Shown in pieces: positions 57,383 through 64,000 of a DNA stretch of 64,000 nucleotides. Each line of letters begins with the position of its first letter. Positions within the stretch are counted from its first letter, which is position 1. Under the pieces are notes generated by a model. It was not told where the DNA came from. It made no database searches and was given only the letters and a program-made list of their open reading frames with translations. Both the position numbers and the translations under genes were made by a program. Source of the stretch: Dehalococcoidia bacterium (GTDB lineage: Bacteria; Chloroflexota; Dehalococcoidia; Tepidiformales; Tepidiformaceae); contig PQAO01000024.1 in the NCBI GenBank assembly GCA_003104995.1, positions 111,285 through 175,284 of the forward strand. The letters run 5' to 3'.

Positions 57383-57763
57383 ATGGGTGCGCTGACCGAC
57401 CTGGGGCTGACGACCGATGACGGGTCGATCATGGTGATCTCTGCGCCGGATTCGGTGCTGGCGGAGTCGGGGGCGATGAAGCCGCGGCCGTCGTTCGCGA
57501 GCACATTGCTGACCGCCGAGCCCGCCGCCCGGATCGTCTGGTGGCCGGAGAAGCGGCACATGGACGGCGGCACGCTGCAGCGGCTGGCCTGGATGGTGGA
57601 TGCCGGCGGCGCGATGGCGTGGCTGGTGATCGACCCGGCGGAGGAGGAGTCGCCGGGCAAGGATGAATTGCGCACAGCGTTGGCCGCGGTGGGGATGGCG
57701 GTGGAGGAGGAGCGGGCGATCGGGCGGGGTGAGCTGGCCCTCAGGGTCGGTCCTGCCGGGTAG
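57383..57763 (+). CDS. DUF3052-like protein
   Basis: 126 aa: LTDLGLTTDDGSIMVISAPD, ARIVWWPEKRHMDGGTLQRL, GGAMAWLVIDPAEEE, ALAAVGMAVEEERAIG. The alternation of a Gly-Gly-Ala-hydrophobic strand with an acidic Pro and a closing helix-strand resembles DUF3052, common in Actinobacteria, but the match is loose. TACCGT ends 7 nt before the ATG. Confidence 0.5.
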   Translation: MGALTDLGLTTDDGSIMVISAPDSVLAESGAMKPRPSFASTLLTAEPAARIVWWPEKRHMDGGTLQRLAWMVDAGGAMAWLVIDPAEEESPGKDELRTALAAVGMAVEEERAIGRGELALRVGPAG

Positions 57764-57893
57764 CAGCGGCCTGCCCGGATCCTGGTTTTTGCGATTTCCC
57801 TGGTTGTTAGCAGCAATGTGGCCGCAATGCGGGTAATCTTTGCCGCGGACGCCGGGACAGCGCTCACAGACCGATACACGGGAGTTCACCACC

Positions 57894-59813
57894 ATGGCCC
57901 TCACACGCACGACCGAACCAATCACCGCCGACGACGCCGCCATCCGGGCGGCGCTGGCCGACGCATTCCTGCCGGCGCTCTTGCCGGCGCTGGCGCAGGC
58001 AACGGGCGACTTCACCATCCTGCGGGCGGAGCTGCGCCCGCCGGGGATTGCGCCGGGCGTGCCCCAGGGCGGCATGAGCCCCCAGCAGCAGGAAGCCGCG
58101 CGGGAGATCGCATTTGAGGCGCTGAAGCAGTTGCGCATTGAGGGTGAGACCAGGACCCCGGCCCCGCTCGAAGACGCGATCAAGCGCATCACGGCGTGGA
58201 TGACGGGGTCGCAGGCTTCGGACGACTACCTGCCGCTGCTGCTGGAAGAGCTCGGGCCGGAGGGCGAGGACCCGCGTGCGCCGCAGTGGCGGAAAGACCC
58301 GAACGTGCCCTTCACCGTGGCGATCATCGGGGCAGGGATGTCAGGCATCCTGGCGGGGATCCGGCTGAAGCAGGCAGGCGTGCCGTTTGTCATCCTGGAG
58401 AAGAACCACGACGTAGGCGGCACGTGGCTGGAGAACACCTACCCGGGGGCGCGGGTCGACGTTTCGAACGCGTTCTACAGCTACTCGTTCGCCCAGAAAA
58501 CGGACTGGCCCAAGCACTATTCGACGCAGGATGTGTTGCTCGATTACTTCCGCGACGTGGCGGGTGAGTACGGCATCCGCGAGCACGTGCGCTTCAACAC
58601 CGAGGTGCTGGAGGCGGCATTCGACGAAGCGAGCGGGTCGTGGCGGCTGCAGGTGCGTGGCGCGAACGGGGCCGAGGAGACGGTCGAAGTCCAGGGCGTG
58701 ATCAGCGCGGTGGGGCAGCTGAACCGGCCGAAGATGCCGGAGATCAAGGGGATGGAGACGTTCCGGGGCCCATCGTTCCACTCGGCCCGCTGGGACCACA
58801 GCGTAGACCTGAAGGGGAAGCGAGTGGTGGTTATCGGGACGGGGGCGAGTGCGGCCCAGTTCATCCCGTCGATCGCGCCGGAGGTGGCGGACCTGACGGT
58901 GTTCCAGCGGACGCCGCCGTGGCTGGTGCCGGTGCCCCAATACCACGACGAGGTGCCGGGCGGCCTGCAGTGGCTCTTCCGGCACGTGCCGCACTACGTG
59001 CACTGGTACCGGTTCTGGCTGTTCTGGAACACGACCGATGGGATGCTCGCAGCAGCGACGGTGGACGAGAGCTGGGAGCCGAAGACGCTGGCGGTGAGCG
59101 AGGCGAACGACCAGCTGCGGATGCTGCTCACGGGTTACATGCAGATGCAGTTCGGCGACCGGCCCGACCTGCTGGAGAAGGTGCTGCCGAAGTACCCGCC
59201 GGCGGCGAAGCGGCTAGTGCTGGACAACGGCATCTGGGCGGCCACGCTGAAGCGCGACAACGTGCGCCTGGTGACGGACGGCATCCGAGAGGTCACCGCC
59301 GCGGGGGTGGTTGCGGCCGACGGGACGGAGTACCCGGCGGACGTGATCATCTATGGCACCGGGTTCCAGGCTTCGAAGTTCCTGACGCCGATGCGGGTCA
59401 AGGGCCGTGGTGGGGCCGACCTGCATGCGCAGTGGAACGGCGACGCGCGGGCCTACATGGGCATCACGGTGCCAAACTTCCCCAACCTGTTCCTGCTCTA
59501 TGGGCCGAACACGAACATCGTGGTGAACGGCAGCATCATCTACTTCTCCGAGTGCGAAGTTCAGTACGTGCTCGGTTGCATCAAGTTGCTGCTGGACGAG
59601 GGCAAGCGCGCGCTGGACTGCAAGCCGGAGGTACACGATGCGTACAACGAGCGCATCGACCGGGCGAACCTGCTGCGGGTCTGGGGCGTCAGCGACGTGA
59701 ACAGCTGGTACAAGAACGACAAGGGGAGGGTGGCGCAGAACTGGCCGTTCAACCTGATTGAGTACTGGAAACAGACGAAGGAGCCGGACCCGGCGGACTA
59801 CGTGCTGTTGTAG
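57894..59813 (+). CDS. flavin-containing / Baeyer-Villiger-type monooxygenase with N-terminal extension
   Basis: A 639-aa class B flavoprotein monooxygenase. FAD motif AIIGAGMSGILAGIRL near residue 143, the BVMO-type fingerprint FRGPSFHSARWDHSVDL (Trp-Asp at its end) near 300, NADPH motif VVVIGTGASAAQFIPSIAPE, and YGTGFQASKF. The first 135 residues are an extra helical region (AALADAFLPALLPALAQATG) found in a subset of long BVMOs. Oxidises ketones, or sulfur or nitrogen compounds. GGAG 9 nt before the ATG. Confidence 0.85.
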   Translation: MALTRTTEPITADDAAIRAALADAFLPALLPALAQATGDFTILRAELRPPGIAPGVPQGGMSPQQQEAAREIAFEALKQLRIEGETRTPAPLEDAIKRITAWMTGSQASDDYLPLLLEELGPEGEDPRAPQWRKDPNVPFTVAIIGAGMSGILAGIRLKQAGVPFVILEKNHDVGGTWLENTYPGARVDVSNAFYSYSFAQKTDWPKHYSTQDVLLDYFRDVAGEYGIREHVRFNTEVLEAAFDEASGSWRLQVRGANGAEETVEVQGVISAVGQLNRPKMPEIKGMETFRGPSFHSARWDHSVDLKGKRVVVIGTGASAAQFIPSIAPEVADLTVFQRTPPWLVPVPQYHDEVPGGLQWLFRHVPHYVHWYRFWLFWNTTDGMLAAATVDESWEPKTLAVSEANDQLRMLLTGYMQMQFGDRPDLLEKVLPKYPPAAKRLVLDNGIWAATLKRDNVRLVTDGIREVTAAGVVAADGTEYPADVIIYGTGFQASKFLTPMRVKGRGGADLHAQWNGDARAYMGITVPNFPNLFLLYGPNTNIVVNGSIIYFSECEVQYVLGCIKLLLDEGKRALDCKPEVHDAYNERIDRANLLRVWGVSDVNSWYKNDKGRVAQNWPFNLIEYWKQTKEPDPADYVLL

Positions 59814-59832
59814 GGCACCCCAGAAATAGGGA

Positions 59833-59861
59833 TTGACTTCGCGACCGTGATCTGGCATTTT
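59833..59861 (+). promoter_or_regulatory. candidate promoter of the small HTH gene
   Basis: TTGACT (59833-59838), 17-nt spacer, CATTTT (59856-59861), in an AT-richer stretch. Confidence 0.4.
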
Positions 59862-59928
59862 GCCCACCGGAGGGCATCCGCTTGGCGGCGAGTCACGCTT
59901 CGGCGTGGCCACAGGGAAGGGGCGAGAC

Positions 59929-60192
59929 ATGCCGACACATACCGTTAACGATGCGTTCGAGCGTATCAATCTAAGGCATGTTCGGCTCTTGGGGCTGCTC
60001 GCGGACGGTCTAACAGAAGCCGAGGTCGCCGCCCGGCTGGATCTGTCTCCGTCTGCAGTCAAGAGCACCGTCGAGCGCCTCAAGACGCTAGCCGACGTCG
60101 ATACGGCCCGCGAGTTACGGAGCTGGTGGGTCAGAAACCGTATCCGGTTTCTCGCTTACGCCGAAGAAGCTGCCGGGCTCCGCGCGGGATGA
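59929..60192 (+). CDS. small LuxR/GerE-type helix-turn-helix protein
   Basis: 87 aa: NLRHVRLLGLLADGLTEAEV, AARLDLSPSAVKSTVERLKT, LADVDTARELRSWW. This is a LuxR-type HTH (four helices) without a sensor domain. It may regulate the two secreted-protein genes after it. Codon use is less G+C-rich than the neighbours. Confidence 0.75.
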   Translation: MPTHTVNDAFERINLRHVRLLGLLADGLTEAEVAARLDLSPSAVKSTVERLKTLADVDTARELRSWWVRNRIRFLAYAEEAAGLRAG

Positions 60193-60336
60193 CGCACACC
60201 GACAACGACGTGTCGAAACTACACGCCTTCGGCGCCGAACTCACAACTTACGGACCTTGCGCCGGCCCACCGTGCAGCTGAGACTAACGGCTCAGACTTA
60301 CCCGAGACAAGGGGAGTCCGAGGAGGCGACCCTAGG

Positions 60337-60858
60337 ATGATGCAACGCATTAGAACTATGACGTCATCACGACTGCTTGCCATTGGCATTGGAGCGCTAG
60401 CCATCGTGACGTTCGCCTCCGTCCAAGTTGCCAGGGCTGATCACTACGGCTTTTGGAGTTCCTACTACAACACATATATCGTTGGATGGAACACGGAAAC
60501 CGGGTTCACGGCCGGGCAAGTCTTTGGAGGCTGCGATAATGTACACTGGCGACACTTTGCGAAGCTCAACATATACGGGTACCAATCGTATGAAGACCCA
60601 TACATAAATTGGATTCAGCTGTACGATGGCACCACCATTAACTCGAGCATTTGGATCTACGGTGCAAGCTATCTCTTTACTAACGAGGATTACATTCCCA
60701 TAGACTCATACGCTGATTCATTCTATTCCAGTCATTACTACTTTACATTCGCAGTCATCGAGGGGAATGGTGACGTGGTTCTCTCTGTCCCGAAGGGAGC
60801 CGATCCGGACGGAGCGTGTTCGGCCACGGGTCACTTCCTCTACGAACGAGTTGGTTAG
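60337..60858 (+). CDS. secreted Tyr/Trp-rich protein of unknown function, unusual base composition
   Basis: 173 aa with a signal peptide (SSRLLAIGIGALAIVTFASV, cleavage likely after ARA). The mature part is rich in Tyr, Ser, Asn and Trp (DHYGFWSSYYNTYIVGWNTE, YADSFYSSHYYFTFAV) with two Cys (GGCDN, DGACS) and looks like a beta-sandwich. I recognise no family. The coding sequence is clearly AT-richer than the rest of the window, which suggests recent transfer. GAGGAGG precedes the first ATG. Confidence 0.7.
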   Translation: MMQRIRTMTSSRLLAIGIGALAIVTFASVQVARADHYGFWSSYYNTYIVGWNTETGFTAGQVFGGCDNVHWRHFAKLNIYGYQSYEDPYINWIQLYDGTTINSSIWIYGASYLFTNEDYIPIDSYADSFYSSHYYFTFAVIEGNGDVVLSVPKGADPDGACSATGHFLYERVG

Positions 60859-60888
60859 TGCTGCACCCGGGAGAAATGGACGCTAGCG

Positions 60889-61485
60889 ATGAAACTCTTC
60901 TCTGCAACCCCATCGATACCGAAGCTCATTTTCGCAGCCGCCGTCTTAGCTGGGATAGCCGTGGTGGCGGCCTTCGCCATCGGCTCGCCGGCGCAGGCAG
61001 GACCGCGGGTCGAGGTCAACGGGCAAGTCACGGCCAACTCGATGCGAACGGAGCTGGCCATCCAAGATGCGTCGGAGCGGGTTGGCTACCCCGTTCGAGA
61101 GCCGGAACTGCCGGCCGGGTGGAAGATCGAAGTGATTCGCACCGAGGTCGGCCCAAATGGGCCTGACCAGGATGGAATCATCAGAGATCTCAGCTGGGCG
61201 AAGGTTGCGACGCTGGTCCTGCGCAGCAACGACGGAAGACGCGTGAATTTGGGCCAGCTCCGTCCAGAGAAGGGGATCGCCGGATTGGCGGCGAAGGTGA
61301 AACCGCAGCCTATCGAAACCGGCGTGCCAGGAGTCGTCGCGAGCGTTGCGCAGACTCCCGGCAAGACGACTATCGTGTGGGATTCCGAGGAGGCGTCCTA
61401 CTCCGCCTCGTACGTATACCCCGATGAGAGCTACGCGGCCGATGCGGAGGCGTTTCTCGTGGATTTGCTCAAGTCGATGAAGTAG
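60889..61485 (+). CDS. secreted protein with DUF4367-like start
   Basis: 198 aa with an N-terminal signal/anchor (IFAAAVLAGIAVVAAFAIGS). The start of the mature part (ERVGYPVREPELPAGWKIEV) resembles DUF4367/anti-sigma-linked domains that begin with Pro-x-x-Leu-Pro-x-Gly; the rest is beta-rich, ending in FLVDLLKSMK. Function unknown. It lies 30 nt after the Tyr-rich gene and shares its block. Confidence 0.6.
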   Translation: MKLFSATPSIPKLIFAAAVLAGIAVVAAFAIGSPAQAGPRVEVNGQVTANSMRTELAIQDASERVGYPVREPELPAGWKIEVIRTEVGPNGPDQDGIIRDLSWAKVATLVLRSNDGRRVNLGQLRPEKGIAGLAAKVKPQPIETGVPGVVASVAQTPGKTTIVWDSEEASYSASYVYPDESYAADAEAFLVDLLKSMK

Positions 61486-61499
61486 GCCCTCACCCCCGA

Positions 61500-61524
61500 C
61501 CCCTCTCCCGCGACGGGAGAGGGG
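61500..61524. repeat. REP-like palindrome
   Basis: CCCCTCTCCC and GGGAGAGGGG form a perfect 10-bp stem with a 5-nt loop, after CCCTCACCCCCGA. No T-run on either side, so it is not a normal terminator. Pyrimidine/purine palindromes of this sort recur between genes in many bacteria and may be mobilised by Y1-type transposases. Confidence 0.55.
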
Positions 61525-61705
61525 GTAATGTGGTGGCGCCGCGCCACTTCACGCGCGCGCCTATGCGGCGTGGGTACGCGGGTATCGACGGTCTTCGAGG
61601 GAGAGACATCGCAGCGCGCCATGACTGGCGCGCCTCGGATTGGGGGCTGGTGTGCGTGGGAGCTGCGTTCGCAGGACAGACATCGCACCTCCCTCACGGT
61701 CGGAT

Positions 61706-62995
61706 CTAGGACGGGTCTACCACGCGGCCGAGGAAGAGGATGGCGCCGGTTTCGTTATCGCGGATGGCGTAGAGGAAGGGGCGGTCGACGGTGAGTTCGA
61801 CGACATCCACCGGGGCGGATGTATCGCCGACGATGACTGCCGTCGCGGCGGCGGCTTCGGTGCCGTCCTCATCGACCGCGATGAACGCCTCGTGGATGAC
61901 GTCCTGGATGTAGAGGGTCTGTCCGTCGGGGCTCATGGCGGAGAAGTCGGCGAGGTTAGGCTCGAAGGCGATGGGCATGCCCAGTTCCTTGAGGGCGTCC
62001 TTCAGGCTCGCCTGGGTTCGGTATTCGAAGCGGGGGAAGGCGAGCTGCACCTGGGCGGTCTTGAGGTCGCTGACGATGGTCTCGAGGGTGTCCGCGTTGA
62101 AGGCGGACTGGAAGTCCGCGAACTCGCCCGCATCGGGGACGATGACGAGCATCGAGAGCGAGCCATCGACGTAGGGGAGTTCGACGGCCTGGTAGCCGGA
62201 GCCCTTCGCAAACCGGAGTTCCTCGCTCAGGCGCATAAGCTGGGCTTCGACCGTGGAGCCGTCGAGGCGGGTGAAGGGGCCGGGAGCTGTGGCGTCCTTG
62301 TTGAAGCGGTGCATCCAGGGGGCGTTGAGGTAGATGGCGTTGGTGAGGACCAGGCGGGTGTCGGAGTTGAGGACACCGTCTGGGATGAGCTCCGGGATGC
62401 GTTCGCGCGTCTGGTCCGAAACCCAGGCGTTGATGGCCTTGCGGGCGTCCTCGGTGGCCTTGATGTAGTCGACCAGGCGGATGCCGGCGCCGTATTTCGT
62501 GGCGAGCGTATCGAGGAAGGCGTCGTGGAAGGGGTAGTCGCGCTGGCCCCAGAGCTGGTTGGCGGTGGCGAGTTCGAGGTTGACGGTCTTGTCGAACCAG
62601 CGGTACTCGCCGGGGCGGGTGGCGAGGGCCTGGTCGATCGCGTTCAGGCCGGCATCGAGGTCACCGGCCTGGTCCGCGTGGAGGACAGCGCTCATCTGAT
62701 CGAGGGTTTCGCCGGTGGCGCCGTTGCGGGTCATGGCGAGGGCCACTGCGGCGCTGTAGGGCGAGAACACCAGGTTGCCCTCGGTCCGGGCGAGGACGGC
62801 GTAGAGGTCGGTGGAGAAGAGGCCGAGCGCGGCAGCGGCTTCACCCGCGGCAGAGGGATCGGCGGAGGCGCGTGGCGCCGTCGAGATGACGAGTTCGGAG
62901 GCGGAGGCCTCGTCGTCACCGCAGGCGGAGAGGAGCCCGGCGGCGGCGAGGGCCAGAGCGGCCAGGGCGGCGGGAATCAGCAGTTGATGGCGCAT
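61706..62995 (-). CDS. serpin family lipoprotein (protease inhibitor)
   Basis: A 429-aa serpin with a lipoprotein signal (lipobox LLSAC). Family marks: NLVFSPYSAAVALAMTRNGA (serpin motif Asn-x-x-x-Ser-Pro-x-Ser), LVLTNAIYLNAPWMHRFN, SLSMLVIVPDA, VIHEAFIAVDEDGTEAAAAT (hinge) and TVDRPFLYAIRDNETGAILF. The short-residue hinge (Glu-Ala-Ala-Ala-Ala-Thr-Ala) is that of inhibitory serpins; the scissile bond lies in VGDTSAPVDVVEL but cannot be fixed. It would sit on the outer face of the membrane and trap serine or cysteine proteases. Monocistronic. Confidence 0.92.
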   Translation of the reverse strand: MRHQLLIPAALAALALAAAGLLSACGDDEASASELVISTAPRASADPSAAGEAAAALGLFSTDLYAVLARTEGNLVFSPYSAAVALAMTRNGATGETLDQMSAVLHADQAGDLDAGLNAIDQALATRPGEYRWFDKTVNLELATANQLWGQRDYPFHDAFLDTLATKYGAGIRLVDYIKATEDARKAINAWVSDQTRERIPELIPDGVLNSDTRLVLTNAIYLNAPWMHRFNKDATAPGPFTRLDGSTVEAQLMRLSEELRFAKGSGYQAVELPYVDGSLSMLVIVPDAGEFADFQSAFNADTLETIVSDLKTAQVQLAFPRFEYRTQASLKDALKELGMPIAFEPNLADFSAMSPDGQTLYIQDVIHEAFIAVDEDGTEAAAATAVIVGDTSAPVDVVELTVDRPFLYAIRDNETGAILFLGRVVDPS

Positions 62996-63092
62996 GAGGG
63001 GCCTCCGTTCAGACGTCCGGACGTTTGAGACGGCGCGGAGGTTTCACGCACGCCCACGATCGATGGTAGCGCGTGTGCCGGGGGTGTGGAGT

Positions 63093-63860
63093 TCAGGCGA
63101 GTTTGCGGGCGCGCATGACGGCGATCGGGATGGTGAAGCCCCACGGGTCGTCGCGGAGTTCGAAGGCGACGGCGACCGGGGGTGCGGCCTCGGCGATGAG
63201 CTGGCGGAGCATGGCGACTTTCTCCGGCGGGCACTGCTGGCGCTTGACCCAGTCGCCGCCGTCGAGGGCGAGGGGGAAGCGTTCGAGCATTTCCGGTTCG
63301 AAGCCGGCGGCGCGCAGCATGCGCATCCACTCCGAGCCGCGGTAGTCGCGGACGTGGGACGGATCGCGCAGGAACTCGATGCAGTTCAGGAAGGTATCGA
63401 GCGCGGGGTTCTCGGGGGCGACGGTATCGGAAACGATGAGCACGCCGCCGGGGCGGAGGATGCGGAAGGCCTCGGCGAGCGCGCGGGCGGGGTCGGCGTA
63501 GTGATGGGCGCTGACGCGGCTGGTGACGACATCCACGGACGCATCCTCGAAGGGGAGGCGCTGGACATCGCCGAGGCGGAACGCGACGTTCTTAAGGCCG
63601 CGCTGGGCGGCGAGCGAGGTCGCCATTTCGACCATCTCGGGGGTGACGTCGATGCCCACGACGCGGGCGGCGTGGCGCGCGCAGGCGAGGGCGGTGTGTC
63701 CGGCGCCCGAGCCCATGTCGACGACGAGCTCCTGTCCCGTGAAGCCCGCTGCTTCGACGATCATGGCCAGGTCCGGGCCGTTCGCATGGTACGAGAACGT
63801 GGCATACGCCCGGGCGACGGGGCCGAACTGCTTACGGACCTTGTCGGTGGTTGTGCTCAT
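63093..63860 (-). CDS. class I SAM-dependent methyltransferase
   Basis: A 255-aa UbiE/COQ5-like methyltransferase: motif I VVDMGSGAGHTALACARHAA, VVGIDVTPEMVEMATSLAAQ, FRLGDVQRLPFEDASVDVVT, SRVSAHHYADPARALAEAFR and ILRPGGVLIVSDTVAP. Small-molecule substrate unknown. ATG at 63860 has a GGGAG site; the longer open frame upstream is not supported. The 140 bp after it to the window end hold no gene I can support. Confidence 0.85.
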   Translation of the reverse strand: MSTTTDKVRKQFGPVARAYATFSYHANGPDLAMIVEAAGFTGQELVVDMGSGAGHTALACARHAARVVGIDVTPEMVEMATSLAAQRGLKNVAFRLGDVQRLPFEDASVDVVTSRVSAHHYADPARALAEAFRILRPGGVLIVSDTVAPENPALDTFLNCIEFLRDPSHVRDYRGSEWMRMLRAAGFEPEMLERFPLALDGGDWVKRQQCPPEKVAMLRQLIAEAAPPVAVAFELRDDPWGFTIPIAVMRARKLA

Positions 63861-64000
63861 TGGGGTCTCCCGGCGGTGCGCTGGTGTGGCTAAAGCTTCC
63901 GGGACGAGACGGCGCTCGTCTAGCAGGCCGTTGAAGAGTGGGTGCGCATCTGGGCGCATGCCACCAGATGGCTGCAGAAGGATGGTCGAGGTGACTGGTG

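Noticed and set aside
63895..64000. Possible start of a plus-strand gene (ATG at 63958) or an IS end at the right edge
   Set aside because: Only 14 codons are visible, with no ribosome site or recognisable motif; the flanking sequence is not enough to call a terminal repeat.
1..64000. CRISPR array, rRNA or tRNA genes
   Set aside because: No regularly spaced direct repeats of 25-40 nt, and no rRNA- or tRNA-like conserved segments were seen on either strand.

Overview
The window is about 65-70% G+C, with closely packed genes on both strands. I infer a Chloroflexota-like bacterium (Dehalococcoidia/Tepidiformia type). The supports are menaquinone genes (menA, menG), F420-type enzymes (an LLM-class oxidoreductase and a PPOX-class protein), many lipoproteins with Asp-rich tails after the lipobox Cys, DUF4388 and roadblock signalling proteins, and ABC-2 exporters. 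The placement is inference; no rRNA or tRNA was found. A clear signature is that many genes have no Shine-Dalgarno sequence but carry a TAnnnT hexamer ending 6-8 nt before the start codon, which suggests leaderless mRNAs.

Layout. 1-4.2 kb: the edge of a Y1-transposase-like gene, a metallo-beta-lactamase-fold hydrolase, menA/menG and a holin-like membrane protein. 2.9-7.4 kb: a minus-strand operon of two roadblock proteins, two DUF4388-type proteins and a NIT-HAMP membrane sensor. 7.5-16.4 kb: small metal-binding protein, Clp_N-HTH regulator, acyl-CoA dehydrogenase, a probable selenoprotein read through an in-frame UGA at 10393, LLM oxidoreductase, DinB/zinc-ribbon protein, phosphotriesterase-family hydrolase, LigD-type polymerase. 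16.4-20.6 kb: RIO kinase behind an attenuator-like leader, toxin-antitoxin genes (parD with a broken parE, hicBA), stand-alone ATP-dependent DNA ligase, and a secreted cupredoxin-like protein behind a 400-nt structured leader. 20.6-27.8 kb: gpmA, a copper-delivery operon (SCO1, tandem PCuAC protein, two accessory proteins), SDR, GerMN lipoprotein, medium-chain dehydrogenase.

27.9-38 kb: ABC exporter behind a third leader with uORF and terminator, thioredoxin-like ferredoxin, surface protein with a sortase-like tail, purF, kinase-like phosphotransferase, cysE, CAP-domain protein, ROK kinase, F420 PPOX protein. 38-46 kb: a 1203-aa DUF4011 helicase-nuclease, a PAP2-YjdF fusion, an SPFH protein, duplicated GrpB. 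46-54 kb: universal stress protein, alpha/beta-hydrolase-cyclase fusion, MFS exporter, SDR, lipoprotein, second ABC exporter, azlCD. 54-64 kb: secA, lone HicB-like and MazE-like antitoxins, a Baeyer-Villiger-type monooxygenase, a less G+C-rich block (59.9-61.5 kb) of small regulator and secreted proteins, a lipoprotein serpin and a methyltransferase.

The strongest new leads are the UGA-containing thioredoxin-like gene with a SECIS-like hairpin, the repeated promoter/uORF/hairpin leaders, the roadblock-DUF4388 cluster without a GTPase, the cyclase whose hydrolase domain has lost its nucleophile, and the recurrent leaderless promoter layout. All starts were chosen by reading Shine-Dalgarno spacing, overlaps or -10 placement by eye; no database search was run.
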